Position numbers and translations under genes: made by a program
The notes under the pieces: model-generated
The model's input: only the letters and a program-made list of their open reading frames with translations
Databases searched by the model: none
Told to the model about the DNA's origin: nothing
From: Helopsaltes ochotensis
Lineage: Eukaryota > Chordata > Aves > Passeriformes > Locustellidae
DNA length: 64,000 nt
Assembly: GCA_013400155.1 (NCBI GenBank)
Contig: VXBM01000042.1
Coordinates: forward strand, 677,375-741,374
Direction of reading: 5' to 3'
Shown here: positions 10,146 through 21,855 of the stretch, piece after piece
Layout of the letters: each line of letters starts with the position of its first letter
Numbering within the stretch: position 1 is the stretch's first letter

Positions 10146-11771
10146 AGCAAAGAAGTATTAGATAGATAAAACTCAAAAAAAAAAGGGGGAAAGGTTAGCT
10201 ACAACAGATGTGGGATGATTTTCCCATTTTAAAATGGACACACACAAAGAGACCAAAATAAACCTGAAACAAAGTCAAAAACAGGGTAAAGCTTTGGGAG
10301 CCCTATTTATTTTAGCTCCAATATCAAACTGACAGAGTTAAACTATAACAGCTGTGAATTTGCCACTGGTGTTTTCTAATGAGAAATGCAGCACCGCGTG
10401 GTGACAACATGATGTGGTGCGTGGGTGACTGGTTGATGCCTTTCCTATGGGAGATGCTAGGCAAGTCCCAGAGAATGGTGTTATATATGCCAATGCTCTG
10501 GATGTCCCACGTTGCTTTTTTCCTCACAAGGGTGGTTTGTCCTGCCTTTCTGCACCAGCAGAAATAGGGCTACCGTTGTGGGATATTGGAAAAGATATCT
10601 TCAGAGGAAAAATTTTCCTCATGGTCTAGTCATTGTCTTTGCGCCTAGATGAGTTTTCTGAGACTACCTTTCAGGAGTCACAGTCTCTAGCTGTGGTCAC
10701 AGAGCCTTAGTTGTCCAGCAGGCATTGGAAGAGGTGTTTGACAAGACGTGCTGAGACATCAGTTTTTGAATACCTTTGTGTTTATCCTCTGACACTGGTA
10801 ACTCAGTCTTAGTGACCTCATCTAGGTTGCAAAAGGCCGATCAGCGTGGAGCAGGAATAGGGGTCGCTTTAGACAAGACCTGGAGGCCACCAGCACAAAC
10901 TGGCTCCTTGCCCTGAGTGAACCATTCACTCAAGACACTTGCACTTTGCTGTGATGCCTAACCCACACCCTCCATGGGTACCATGCTCACACTGAGCATA
11001 GGGGACTCCATTTGTCTGCAGCTCCCCAGCTCAGCCCCTCAGGCCTCACAGGTTTGCTGTGCAGTGCCTGCCTGCCCTGCCTGTCACCTCACCTTCACAG
11101 GGCAGCTGGTCACCACGAGCTCCCGTGTGGTCCCCAGCTGCTCTCACCAGGGGAGGTCCCAGAGAGGGAAGGCTCCGGGGTGGCTCCTGGCTGGCAGAGC
11201 ACTGGCTGCCTCTACTCTCCAGCCACCCCACCGTGGGAGCCGAACAAGAGCAAAGCACGGGCTGCCTTCTGCATTCCTCCATCCTCACAGAGACCTGGCA
11301 CCCTCTGGAGCTGCGGTCCCTGGTCTCCATCAGAGCTGTGGGATAGGAGCAGATAGAGGAGGCATTCCCAGTGCCACTTGCTCCGCTACTGGGGCTGCTC
11401 ACAAATGATTAATCTCTCCTTTCCCTGCTGTATTTTTTGCCCAGTTTCTTTGCCCACCGATAATTCTCTGCTCTGGCTTTCAAGTCCAGAATAAGCTTTC
11501 TAGCCAGCCTTCCTCCTGTATTAGTTCTGAACACCTTACTAACTGTGATGAGCACAACCTGCCCAAAATAACACCCATTGCTGGGTTTGCCCTGCTGGGT
11601 CCCAGTAGCTCCTTGTGGAGAACTTCTCCCAAAATGTTCAGCAATTACAGGTTGGAGGGGCTGCCTTTGGGTTAGTCCAGGCACAGATTTGCTGTTTGAC
11701 TAGGCCTGATAGCAAAGCTTTTGCAACTGAAATAAACCTTAATAGTGTTTCACTTTTTTCTTCATCAACAG
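10146..11771 (+). other. CXCL12: Sequence between gamma and beta exons
   Basis: This is either intron or, if gamma transcripts read through, gamma 3' UTR. In rat the gamma mRNA was described as beta with an insertion between exons 3 and 4. It contains an AATAAA at 10257-10262, a 14-bp palindrome CCATTTTAAAATGG at 10224-10237, and a GC-rich block at about 10970-11400 that is open in several frames on both strands without coding signs. It ends in a T-rich tract and CATCAACAG at the beta acceptor. Confidence 0.75.
10257..10262 (+). terminator. Possible poly(A) signal for a short gamma transcript
   Basis: AATAAA lies 240 bases after the gamma stop. No conserved context or clear downstream GU-rich element was recognised, so this is only a candidate. 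Readthrough to the beta poly(A) site is the alternative. Confidence 0.25.
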
Positions 11772-11787
11772 GAGGTTCAAGATGTAA
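11772..11787 (+). CDS. CXCL12: CXCL12 beta terminal exon, coding part (RFKM tail)
   Basis: After the AG acceptor at 11770-11771 the exon begins G AGG TTC AAG ATG TAA. Spliced to exon 3 this reads Lys68-Arg-Phe-Lys-Met-stop, the four-residue extension of the beta isoform known in mammals. The stop is TAA at 11785-11787. The first G completes Lys68. The phase match and the invariant RFKM make this assignment firm. A second reading frame entering from the gamma-type donor would instead run to 11803. Confidence 0.97.
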
Positions 11788-12369
11788 GAGGCAAGCATTG
11801 TAAGCCGTCTACAGGATTTCTTACTGTAGGACCCAGAGAGCAGATAACCAGTATTAGGGAATGAATACATTTCACTGCTAACATGCAGCACAAAAGCAAC
11901 GCTTCACGCATTTCCAAAGGTTTTTTCCTTGGTTATTTTTGGTGGGTTTTTTTTTGTTTGGGTTTTTTTTTTCCCTTGCACAAATTGGCTTGCTTTCACA
12001 GTGCTATTTTTATATAGTAAGATGTAACTATTTGAGAAAAATACGAATTTATACAGGTTGGTTTATTACCTAGCACTGGGGGCAGATACCAATTTAAACT
12101 AACCCTGTTATTATATAATATTTTATTTCCTTTGTTGTGTAGAGGTCCTGCTTTATTTAACTTTCTTTTGGTTCATGCAAGTCTCCTGGAGTTTTTAACC
12201 TAGAAGGACATGAACTGTACAGTGCAATGATGTTGTGTAAGTAGTGGGAGAACTCCTTGCCTCCAGAAGTCACAGAGGCCAAGAACATAGGAAAGCTCAA
12301 AAGCATCAGAATGATGACAGTGAACAACATCACCCTGAGTGGCATTTACAGATATTTTGGGTGAGTGAT

Positions 12370-12403
12370 TAAACTCAGGGCTACAGAGCTAAACTCAGGG
12401 CTA
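12370..12403. repeat. Two-copy short tandem repeat, period 20
   Basis: TAAACTCAGGGCTA occurs at 12370-12383 and again at 12390-12403, separated by CAGAGC. It lies in the beta 3' UTR. Confidence 0.9.
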
Positions 12404-12584
12404 AAGCCCTTCTGTGAAGATCAGAAAACTTGCTGACAGCTGTGAGCAGCTGGATCAATTCACACCTGGTATTGCAAGGTGCTAATACTTGATTTGTAGT
12501 GGTTGTGTGTGTTAGGAGCCACAACACAGTTCTGATGTCATCTGGCATTTCCTATGTTCCTGTGTTTCTGATGATAAATTTAGC

Positions 12585-12600
12585 AAAAAAAAAAAAAAAA
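12585..12600. repeat. A16 homopolymer
   Basis: Sixteen consecutive A residues inside the beta 3' UTR. This could prime internal oligo-dT and produce false 3' ends in cDNA data. Confidence 0.9.
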
Positions 12601-13688
12601 GGAATGTGTTATTAAAACTCTAACCACACAACCATGTTGCAAGTTGCTGGAGGAGTCAGATACGCTGCCACGCACCAGGGATCATCTCCCACCCATCCAC
12701 GGGAGGTGACTTCAGCTTGCCGGTCTGGCTTTGCACTGAAGTAGGCTGAGATTCATTCACCCTTCACCAAGATGCTCAGCTACTGAACAGTCATACCTGC
12801 CTGAGGGCAGTCACATCCCTGATTGCTCTGGAGATACCCAGAAGAGGATATCTGGCCACATCTTGGAGAAAAGAGATGCCTGGGGCAAGAGAGGGTCTGT
12901 GCAGTTTGTGGAAGGAGAAGTGTGGAAATGAAGGCCAACACTCACAGTTCACCAGCCATCATGGATTTGCTGGTGAACAGGACAGCCTCCGGAATTCTCT
13001 TTGCAAAGCACAGCCTGGGACAGGCACCACTCCTTGCATCAATCCCCTCTCTAATCCAGAAGTTTCTTTCTCCTCGTTCCTTCCTGTATACACAATATCT
13101 GCTATATGTTATGGAAAGACATCTGCAGCACTGCAATAATCATGTCATGCTGTGCACTGAGATCTGGGGGAAGCACATTTGTGCAGCACAATGCTTGTGT
13201 TTGTATGTATCTGTGTTTGTATTGTAAACAAAAAAATGTTGTAAGATTGTCTTTTTTGAGCTGGTTGATTCAAAAGAAATCTTCCCTCTTCCCTGCAGCC
13301 TGTGTCAGGAACACTGAGAGGGATGTTTCACACTCCTCTTTGTGGTAAGAAACTTTAGTGCTAAAGAGGCACTTTGGCTATCCAGGGACTACATTATTTC
13401 CATGTGGATTCAGGTGAAAATCTTGTCTTTTCCTTTCTGCAAAACAGGGCTATTGCAGAGAGGCCTTCAGCTGGGAACACTTCACCTCATTTGCTTTAAA
13501 GCAGAAACAAACTGCTGTGCCTAAAATATTTGTGTTTGTGATTTTGACATTCCTTCTGTTGTTATCATTACTAGCCTGGTGCTTTAAGTATACTGTGTGT
13601 CTGTTTTGAAAGGTCTGGTACCACTGTACTTGATGAGAATTGGAGTTTTGATTTAATATTAGTAGGATCAGATCCTCTCTTGGAAGGG

Positions 13689-13708
13689 GAAAGAAAGAAA
13701 GAAAGAAA
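13689..13708. repeat. (GAAA)5 microsatellite
   Basis: Five perfect GAAA units in the beta 3' UTR. Confidence 0.92.
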
Positions 13709-14745
13709 TTTTATGAGAAAACCAGCATTTCTTCTATGTTCCCTGGACTGTATTTGATATCGTAGATTCCATTCCCTGTCCCACACCTGCACCTGCATTT
13801 GCCCATGGCTTGCCAGACGTGGACGTGTGAGTGTCTAAGCCAAGAAAAGGTCACCCAGGAAAGTGCATTCTTCATACATCACTATCTAAGGGCATCCTGA
13901 GGTCTGATTGATTCCCATTGCAGTAAATGGAGAACTAAATTATCCTCTGATTTTGCTTCAGCAGCATGCCTTGCTCATGATGGTAGCGGTCATGACCATT
14001 TTGTTTCCCTCAGAAACACTGGCATTCTGGTGAGAGGGTGGCGTGGGTAGAAGTGACCGCACAGCCTTGCCAGAGCTCTGCTGCAGTCCTCATTAGCAGG
14101 GAGTGCACCTGGGGTCAGCGGCAGCAGCAGCAGGGACAGGTCCCTGGGGACATGCCAAACCCACGGGACAGCCCGGGCAAGCACTGCTTTGACAGGAGCA
14201 CTGAGGTGGGCAGTGCTGAAGCCCCCGGCCAAACCCAGGGACCAGCTCTGCCTGGTATAAGAGCCAGGTAGGGGAGGTGCTGCAGGAAAGGGATCTCCTG
14301 TCAGCCTTCTCCTCCAGGGGCTGCAGGGGCAGACTGCATAAGCAAGGGCGTTTGCTCCTGGGACAAATGCATGAGCAGCAGCAGGAGGAAAGTGCACTCC
14401 ATGCAAGCAGGGGACCACTTACAGCCAGGTGTGTGTCTGGGTGCCTTGGGGGCTATCTGCCACAATCTGCACAGAGACTGGGCCCTGACACCTCTGTGCT
14501 GGCGATGCTCCACTTCTCACGTATCTGACACCACTCAGGGCATGGCGCTGCTCTCAGGGTCAGCACCTTGACCCTCCCTCACCTTGGTAAGGTTGAGCAC
14601 AGTGTGAATGCAAAGGTGATGCAGACTGGCCAGAGACTGAAGTGAGAACCTTTTAAAAGCTTTCTCTTGCTTTGGACCAAAATTCTACCTTGAGTGGGAA
14701 GCTTTGCTGTAAGCCTGATGTTATCTGCGTGAGGCACTGGGGAGA

Positions 14746-14810
14746 GCAGCCCAGTGGGATCAATCCCAGTGCACCAGAGGGATCAATCACTGGGCTGCCC
14801 CAGTGCACCA
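14746..14810. repeat. Interleaved direct and inverted repeats in the beta 3' UTR
   Basis: GCAGCCCAGTG (14746-14756) is the exact inverse of CACTGGGCTGC (14788-14798). Between and beyond them, GGGATCAATC occurs twice (14756-14765, 14779-14788) and CCCAGTGCACCA occurs twice (14765-14776, 14799-14810). The arms could form an 11-bp stem with a 31-base loop in the mRNA. Confidence 0.88.
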
Positions 14811-15734
14811 CACGCTTGTCCCGTTCATGCCACGAGCAGAGCAGGCTCAGAAGCAGCACTGGCAGCATCTCACTTGGGGAGAGCACTTGGTTTTCCCTTC
14901 TGCCTTTAACTGCCGACCAAAGACAGAGTCAGGGAAAGGAAGTGTGAGGAGATGGGAGTGAGGTAGGGACCACATGTGAAGAGGAGGGAAAAGAGTAACA
15001 CTGAACCATGCTGAAAAAGCAGCTTCCATGAATGTGAAACCATCATGTGGGTATTTTCAATGTGCAGCTGTCAAATCCCAATTTTAAGAGTAGATGGTAT
15101 TTATTGCTGTGTCAATTTTTTATTTATACTAGCTTTATACTTTTATGTATGAATATCTTATCTGAATTCTGCCTGAGGAAGAATGAAATGAAGGGTGACT
15201 TTGATGTGTTTTTGATGAAGGTGTTTGAGCAAAGGTGACTGTTTATTTTGCAATGAAAGCTTTTTTCAAAGTTAGATATACATACACATTTTGTTGAAAA
15301 TGCAGTTCCTACATAGAAGATTTTGTTGCCATTTTCCCTTTATTAACCTCCTTTCCCCTGGCAACTTGTTTTGAGTCATGTGATTTATAGCAGTCAAGGT
15401 TTTTTGTAAACTCACCACCTAAAATTTGATTGCTTTTTCTTTAATCAACATCCCACTAAGATAATCCTTGTCTGAAAATGTGGAACTTTGGTTGCCACAG
15501 AGAAGAAAACATGTATCATGATAAAAGGGCTGCATGAACCTCCCATCTTCCATTCCTTAAGAACTCTGTGTTGTCAGAATGTGGTAAATACTGTACTTTA
15601 TATTTTTATTAAGTAAAAAGAAGTATCTTCCCAAATAATGTGAAAAGGGTTTTGTATTTGTGTTTCTGTAAGGCAGCTTTTATGGAGGAGTTATATTATG
15701 CTTTTCAAATTACTCCTTTATAGAAAATTTTGAA

Positions 15735-15820
15735 AATAAACACTTTTATATTGATGTAATTTCTCACATAAATGTGTATGCACTTAAAATTTTCTTAATA
15801 AAAACGTATGTCTGAATAAA
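15735..15820 (+). terminator. CXCL12: Tandem poly(A) signals of the beta transcript
   Basis: AATAAA occurs at 15735-15740, 15797-15802 and 15815-15820. The second corresponds in context (TGCACTTAAAATTTTC just before) to the signal at the end of human CXCL12 beta. A T-rich stretch follows at 15836-15848. Cleavage is most likely between 15820 and 15845. Confidence 0.88.
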
Positions 15821-17414
15821 GTTTTTGCTTGATTCTATTTTTTTTTCTCCTCACAAATGAACAGCTGCAATCTCCACTCAGAAAAAACATGCAGATGTAG
15901 TTTGTGTCCAGTTTCGAGGATGCTTCCATGCAGCCCCAATGCCCAGATGCTTTGCAGGGAACCTGAGATAAAGGGCCCATGGGTCTGGCAGGGAGCAGCA
16001 GTTTAGCAGATTGAAATGTGCCATTTTCAGAAGGAAACCCTTTACCCTTTGTTCCCAAAACAGAAACCCAAACTTTTTTTTTAATTTTTTTTTTCTTTTC
16101 TTCCCTAAACTTGTCTCCTGCAGAAGTTTGACTTAAGTGGAACTGAGAGCTGTGAGCTGGTTTTGTTCCAGCAACAGAGATGCCATTATCATCTGTGCTG
16201 AGGAGGGGGTGAAGGTTTCCCTGAAAAGCATGAGGTGTAATGGGATGCATTTGACAAAAGACCAGATGTGAACAACACTGTCCTTGGGGCTTTTCCCAGG
16301 GCACAGCAGGGTCAATATTCAGTTTGGAAATGAAAAAAAAAATTTTTCAAGGCTTGTAGAATTGACCTGAGACACCTGCAGGTATACTCCTAACTCGGAT
16401 GATGTTGTAGGGAAAGTGCTGTGGGTTTCAAAACCACGAGTTGAAAACTGCTCTTTGGTCAGCGCATCTCTCCATCTACAAGTCCTCATGGCAAGGGGAG
16501 GCTGTTTCCTGAGGTCACCCTGCCCCTCCACCCTGCCCTGCTCACCGTGCCAGTCCTCCTGTGTACACGCACTGCAGCACAGGTGAATCCCAGCACTACC
16601 TACAGCTCTGGCTGGAGCAAAGCCCAGGGGAGGTTAATAAAACAGTGAAACTGTGCTTGAGCTTCTTCGAGCTTCTTACTTAGCAAATATTTCTTGGCCA
16701 AGTTGATGCAAGGCGAAAGGCATGCAAAAAAGGGAAAAAGGAAACTCAGATGACTGATGACCCCTTTGCAAATCCATCAATTATTTACTAAGAGATTTAT
16801 GAAAAACTGGCAGGTGATTGTGAGTGCAGATGGTCAGTGAGAGATTCCCAGGCCACTGCAAAGTGCATTGGAAGTAATTAGCTACAAAATTACATGTTAA
16901 TATTAAGCATAGTGTTCTGTGGAGCACTTTGCTGTCCCTTTCATCAGGTCTTTTCTCTCAAATGTGAAAGTTTTGGTTCTTACTTCCTCAGCAAAACATC
17001 ATGGCAATGTGTCTGTGAACCACCTAGGAACTGGAGGTGAGCCCACCTTATTAGCACATCTGGCTCTCTTCACAGGCAGCTTTCCAATATTAGCAAGCTG
17101 AAGGAAATCAGCTGCATTCATGGCCTCAGCCATCCTGACACTGATTATGGGCTGGATTGATTAGGTCCTGGCATGGTACAGGTCAGAGGACAGCATGGTA
17201 AATGCCTCTGCTTCCTAGGAGCACTGAGGGTGTTACCACTGAGGATGTTACCTTGGGTGCTACATGATAAGGGTCACTCCTAGCTTCTAGTGAGCATTTC
17301 CCTGTTTTATAAAGCTACTTGCTCTCAGGTTGTCCCAAGAGTCTTTCAGACAAAACAAATATGTAGCACTGAGACTAGCAAAAGCAAAATGAAAAAAAAA
17401 ATTAAAACATAACC

Positions 17415-17605
17415 CCCAAGGTCTAGAAGCTGAAGCCAGAGAAATTCAAACTGAAAACAGATTTTTAAGTGTGGAATTGATTAGCCTTTGGAACACATTC
17501 CCCAAGAGAGGGGGAAGGAAGACCCTGATTCTTCCTATGCCTTCCTAGCAGGGCTGAAGGCCATTGTGTGTTAGCCATACATACCTTGCTGGGCTCTCAG
17601 GGGAC
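17415..17605 (+). repeat. Old CR1/L3-type LINE 3' fragment
   Basis: The order of motifs follows CR1/L3 3' ends: a GAAGCCAGAGAAATTCAAACT-like block, then GATTTTTAAGTGTGG, ATTGATTAGCCTTTGGAACA, CCCCAAGAGAGGG and a GGGCTGAAGGCCATTG-like end. It is heavily diverged and lacks any reverse-transcriptase coding. Orientation is +. Confidence 0.65.
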
Positions 17606-19589
17606 ACGGGGTGAAGATCTCTTGCCTCTGTTACCAGTGGGGTCAAACATGATGAGCTGAATATCCCCCCGCCTCAGAAATCTGCATGGAGAAAGCCCCA
17701 GTTCCTGGGGAGCATTCCTCAGCCTGTGTTATTAATAACACCTGCTTACCATCAGCCATCCCATCTTCTTGGACCAAGGCTGAGGATGACTCCAGCAACA
17801 GCTGGAGACGGATTCAGGGTAAGAGGCTTCTAATTCAGGTCATGAAGGTTGCCCTCCAGCTGCAGCGGCAGAGGCATGGCAGTGAGAGAGGTCTGCAGTC
17901 CTGTCCTGGGTCCATGCACCCCCCGACTTTGGGAGGAGAGGTTTGTTCACATAGGTGCCCTCTGGATCACATTGGTGATCTTTCTTGTAGGAATTCCTTG
18001 AGTTTCTGTCTTTGTCCTTTTTGCCTCTTACCCTTGTTTGTCCTTTGTTCTCTCCTCTGGCTCTTTTGGGGACCTTCTCTTTCCTCTCTTTCCCAGCTGA
18101 AGGGAAAAACCTTGGTGATTTAAAGCCATTCTCAGCACCTTCCTCCTGCTCTCTCATCATTGTCGGTGCTCCCCGGCTAGAGCCAGCCAGCCATTTCTGG
18201 TCTCTGCAAGAGGTGGAAGGGCATTTCCGTTCTGTCCTTTGCAGTCACTGTACCAGAGCAGGATCCAGGGTCCTTTTGGAGAGGAGCTGCATGGCTGCTG
18301 CTGCGGAGCTGTTTGTCTTTAATGCTCTTGGGCTCATTCCCAACTGAGAAGTCCAATCTGTCTTCCCTGCCTGCACCAGCAACACCCTTTGTCTCATCAG
18401 CACGTCCTCAGCTCAGATGGCTCCAGCTCCTCCTACAGCCAGCCATTCCTCACAGTAGCTGCCAAGGAAAAATGGTGACCTGTGAGCGCTGCCTTCCCCC
18501 TGCCAGCACACAGAGAGCCAAACCCAGACACACGGGCTTTGTGAGCTGGCAGAACCAACGTGCTGCTTTAGGCTTTCAGCAGGCCCAGGTCAGACCACCA
18601 TGGCTGGAACAGAAGGTGAAGTCTAGCCCAGTCTGCTGAGAGGTGGAAGAGCACAACCTAAGAACAGGAGGACAGAGGTTTAAAATGCTGCTGTAGCTCA
18701 CTGAAATCTCCAAAATATGTGTGATTTTTCCACCCCAAAGATCCACAATCGGTTCCAGCTGCCTAGAGTGCTGCGTGATTTATTGCCGTGCCTGCAAGAT
18801 TTTGGCTGTGGTGAAACATGTTTGTACGTTGCCTATAAAGCAGCAAATCTGAAGAAAGGGCTTTCTGGATGTGGTTCAGAGTGTGTAACAAAACCCAGAT
18901 CGCCAAGTCCTTCCACAGTACCACAGCAACGCAAACAGACAATACAAGTTTAATATCTACCACACTCTATCTATTTTGCCTCTGAGCACCAGAGAGAGAG
19001 ACTTAAAACACTGCAGACTATTCTATTCCTACAGAAGGGTAGACTACTTAAGGAGGCAAATGCCAAGCCCCATTACATAGCCTAGTGCATCTTTTCTAAA
19101 TTAGAGCCTTTCCACAGGGCAGAGCACTAGCAAAACAGTTCTACACAATATATGTGGAAAAGGAGAAAAAAATGAGGAAATATGTCTTTCTTTCAAAGTA
19201 TAAATACTCTGAATGCAAATAGGAACCCAATGTCTGTGCCAGATCTATAGCCACAAAAGCATCTGGATGACTACCATTCATGCTAAGTGTCCATATTCAA
19301 AATTAAGGTCCTCATAGTAACTTCCAGTGCTTTCTGCAGCCTGGTTGTTCCAATGACACTCTTACTGGCGTTATTGCCTGTTAAGCAGTCTACCCCAACA
19401 CAGTTACTGAGGGATTGGTACCATCCTCCCAATCCATCAGTCCCCACCCCCTGGGACCTCCAGAGCAGACATCTGGTCCTGCTAAGAATGGGGGAGGGAG
19501 ATTCCAGGGCATTTCCAGAATGTATGTGTTGTACAAGCCTGCAAACTCCTACCCTTGCGTGTCATCTCCCAATCTGATTTTCTTTTAGT

Positions 19590-19690
19590 CCATCATTATT
19601 TTAATTCAGACAAGGTCCTATTATGCAGAAGTTACACAAATACAGAAGGATAAAGACAGTCCCTACCTGATAGATTTCAAGGTCGAAGAT
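19590..19690. repeat. Probable ancient amniote interspersed repeat
   Basis: The block containing AAGGTCCTATTATGC, ACACAAATACAGAAGG and AAAGACAGTCCCTACC resembles a repeat common in reptile and bird genomes whose typical form includes AAAGACAGTCCCTGCC. I do not recall the family name with confidence. Confidence 0.45.
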
Positions 19691-21808
19691 CTGCTCTGCC
19701 AGGCTCTTAATCAAGCATATATTTTGCAAGGAATGCAAGGCTCTATCTCTTCGTTGGGTGTTGGAGAAGCATCACACCAGACGTGGGATGGATGGCTTGT
19801 CAAGCAAGTAAAGAGCTACAGACCATCTAATTTCACATTCCCCGCTTTCAACGTATTCAAGACTTGGTTAACAGAAAGTTTTTCAGTTCCTTGGAGGGAT
19901 GCAGCATTGTAAAAATATAATGGAGAAGTGACATGGAGAAACAAAGCTTCCCAGTCATTCAGTTACTGAATAAAGCCGAGAGAGAGATGCTCTGAAGGCA
20001 GGAGAGGAGTAGGTCTGAGCTGTGCAGCTCCCTGCACACAGTCCCCACGTGCCTTGTTCCCGTGTGTGTCCTAGCAGGGCTCACCCGTGTATCACTGCTT
20101 TGGGCACCCAGCCATCCTGGCTCCTCCCCTCCTCTCCTTTCTCTTGCCCTCTCTCCTTCCTCATTTCTAACTGCTTTAATATTTCTCTTTCCTGCTGCCA
20201 TGTTATTTGTTGCTGACTTTGGACATTCTTTATGGCCTTTCATCAGGCTTCCCATCGCTCGCACACTCTGCATTGGTTTGGCCTGCTCTGCCTTTTGCCT
20301 GCGCAAAAACAAAAGCTTTATCTGTTGCCCAGAGACCATGGTGACTTCAGGGCTTTCCCAGTGCCAGCACCTAATTGCAAACAAATGGAAGTCCCCGGCT
20401 ACATCGCCAGCAGTACTGGGTCTTGGGTGGGAGGGCCTGATTCTGCTCACTCTGCACTGTGGGGCTGGTGAAAGGCTCATGATTTACAGCAGTGTATCTC
20501 ACACTGCCATCTGGCCTTCAGCAATCTAGCTGGCTTGGGAGACAAGGCATGAAAGCCACAGTCGCTCATGACATGAATATCTCCGATGTCTGGTTTTCCT
20601 TAATGTCAATGCTTAAAGGGGAGTTGACTGCAATGAACAACCTGTGTACTCCTCAGAAAACCCCCACAGAACACTGAGGTAAATGGCACAATGTTTGCAC
20701 TCCATTTCTGCCTCTCTTTGAAACCCTCAAAGGGATCATCCCTCCATGGTGGTGACTGCCAGAGAGAGGCAAATGGAGCAGGGCCCTGGGCTGGAAGCAT
20801 GTGGCTCCCATGCTGTGCACAGGCATGTGCTGCCCAGTGCCCAGAGCTGCCTCAGAACTAGATTTTCATCCAGAAGAAAGAGGGAGAGATTCCCAATACT
20901 CTCACATTTGTTAGTATTCCAAAGCAGGACAGAAAAAGTCTGAATATCATGTTTGCTAGTGGAATGGACAGTTTGGAAAGGATTCTCTCAGGAAATGACA
21001 AAGTAATTTGTTCTGCTCAAATTGACAGAGAGTTGGCTTTGCCTGCATGTCACAGTGAATGATAGGAGTTGGAGTTCCAGCAATCCACCCAACCTTGGCT
21101 TTCCCAGGCTAGTCTACATCTCCTATACTGCACTTCTTCATGACCAATCCATGACTTACTGGAATATGTCAGCCAGAGGTGTTTCAAGGGGTTTATAATT
21201 TCTCCACAGCACCAAGCTCATAAAAGATACTGAGAGCATGAAGCAGAGTCTGGGAGTAGGTAAATTTAATCTGATATCTTTCTGTTGTGATTTGACACCC
21301 AACCCAACAGATAGTATACAAATTTCTGCAAACTTTCCCTGAAAAACATCAATTTCATGAAAATTATTTCTAATTGCATGAATGCTCCAGCAGAAAATTC
21401 ACAATTACTTCTAAATTTTCTGAGAAGTTATCAACTATTTGCTGTTAATTGTTTTGTTTGTACTCTTCAGCATATTTGACTTAGTTGGGGAATCCTTCTC
21501 TGGTATTGATCAGCAGATAAACAATGCCAAATCTTGCTAGCATTATTTCTTCCTCTTAATTCTCAAATGCCTCCTTTCCCTTGGAGGGCTTTCCATCTTC
21601 CATGTGAAGTACATATTTCACATGAACAAATCACTCCTGGTGCCTGTCCCACTCCTCTACCTGTGCCCCACAGCACCTGCTTGGGCAGTTTCTGGGGGTC
21701 TGCACAGGCTCATCCCAAGCAGCAATCCCACCACCCAGCAGGAGGGCAGGTAGCAGAGAGAGAAGAGGAAGGATTATTCTTGCCTGCTGTCTTGCAAACA
21801 GATCTGGA

Positions 21809-21811
<3 letters not shown>

Positions 21812-21854
<43 letters not shown>
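21812..21854. repeat. T43 homopolymer tract
   Basis: Forty-three consecutive T. On the minus strand it could be the poly(A) tail of a retroposed copy, but the sequence on its right (21855 onward) shows no recognisable gene and no AATAAA at the expected distance. Confidence 0.9.

Positions 21855-21855
<1 letters not shown>

Larger units (their letters stand above)
11788..15840 (+). other. CXCL12: CXCL12 beta 3' UTR
   Basis: About 4 kb of untranslated sequence. The final 300 bases resemble the human beta 3' end as I know it. Matching blocks are AATACTGTA...TTGTATT-like, AATAATGTGAAAA near 15640, and AAATGTGTATGCACTTAAAATTTTC followed by TAATAAA. The middle (about 14000-14600) is GC-rich, as in mammals. 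It carries a 20-bp-period duplication at 12370-12403, an A16 run, a GAAA microsatellite and an interleaved repeat at 14746-14810. The 3' end is set by the poly(A) signals and is approximate to within about 15 bases. Confidence 0.9.

Noticed and set aside
10974..11408. 144-codon frame between gamma and beta exons
   Set aside because: It lies in a GC-rich block that is open in several frames on both strands. It shows no resemblance to any CXCL12 tail, including the mammalian delta tail.
13299..13343. Small exon-like segment (CTTCCCTGCAG ... GTAAGAAA) inside the beta 3' UTR
   Set aside because: It has good borders but only 45 bases, lies within a continuous UTR, and I see no reason for splicing there.
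20062..20529. 155-codon hydrophobic frame, + strand
   Set aside because: A pyrimidine-rich sequence yields Leu/Ser/Phe-rich peptide. It has no membrane protein family match and overlapping reverse frames.
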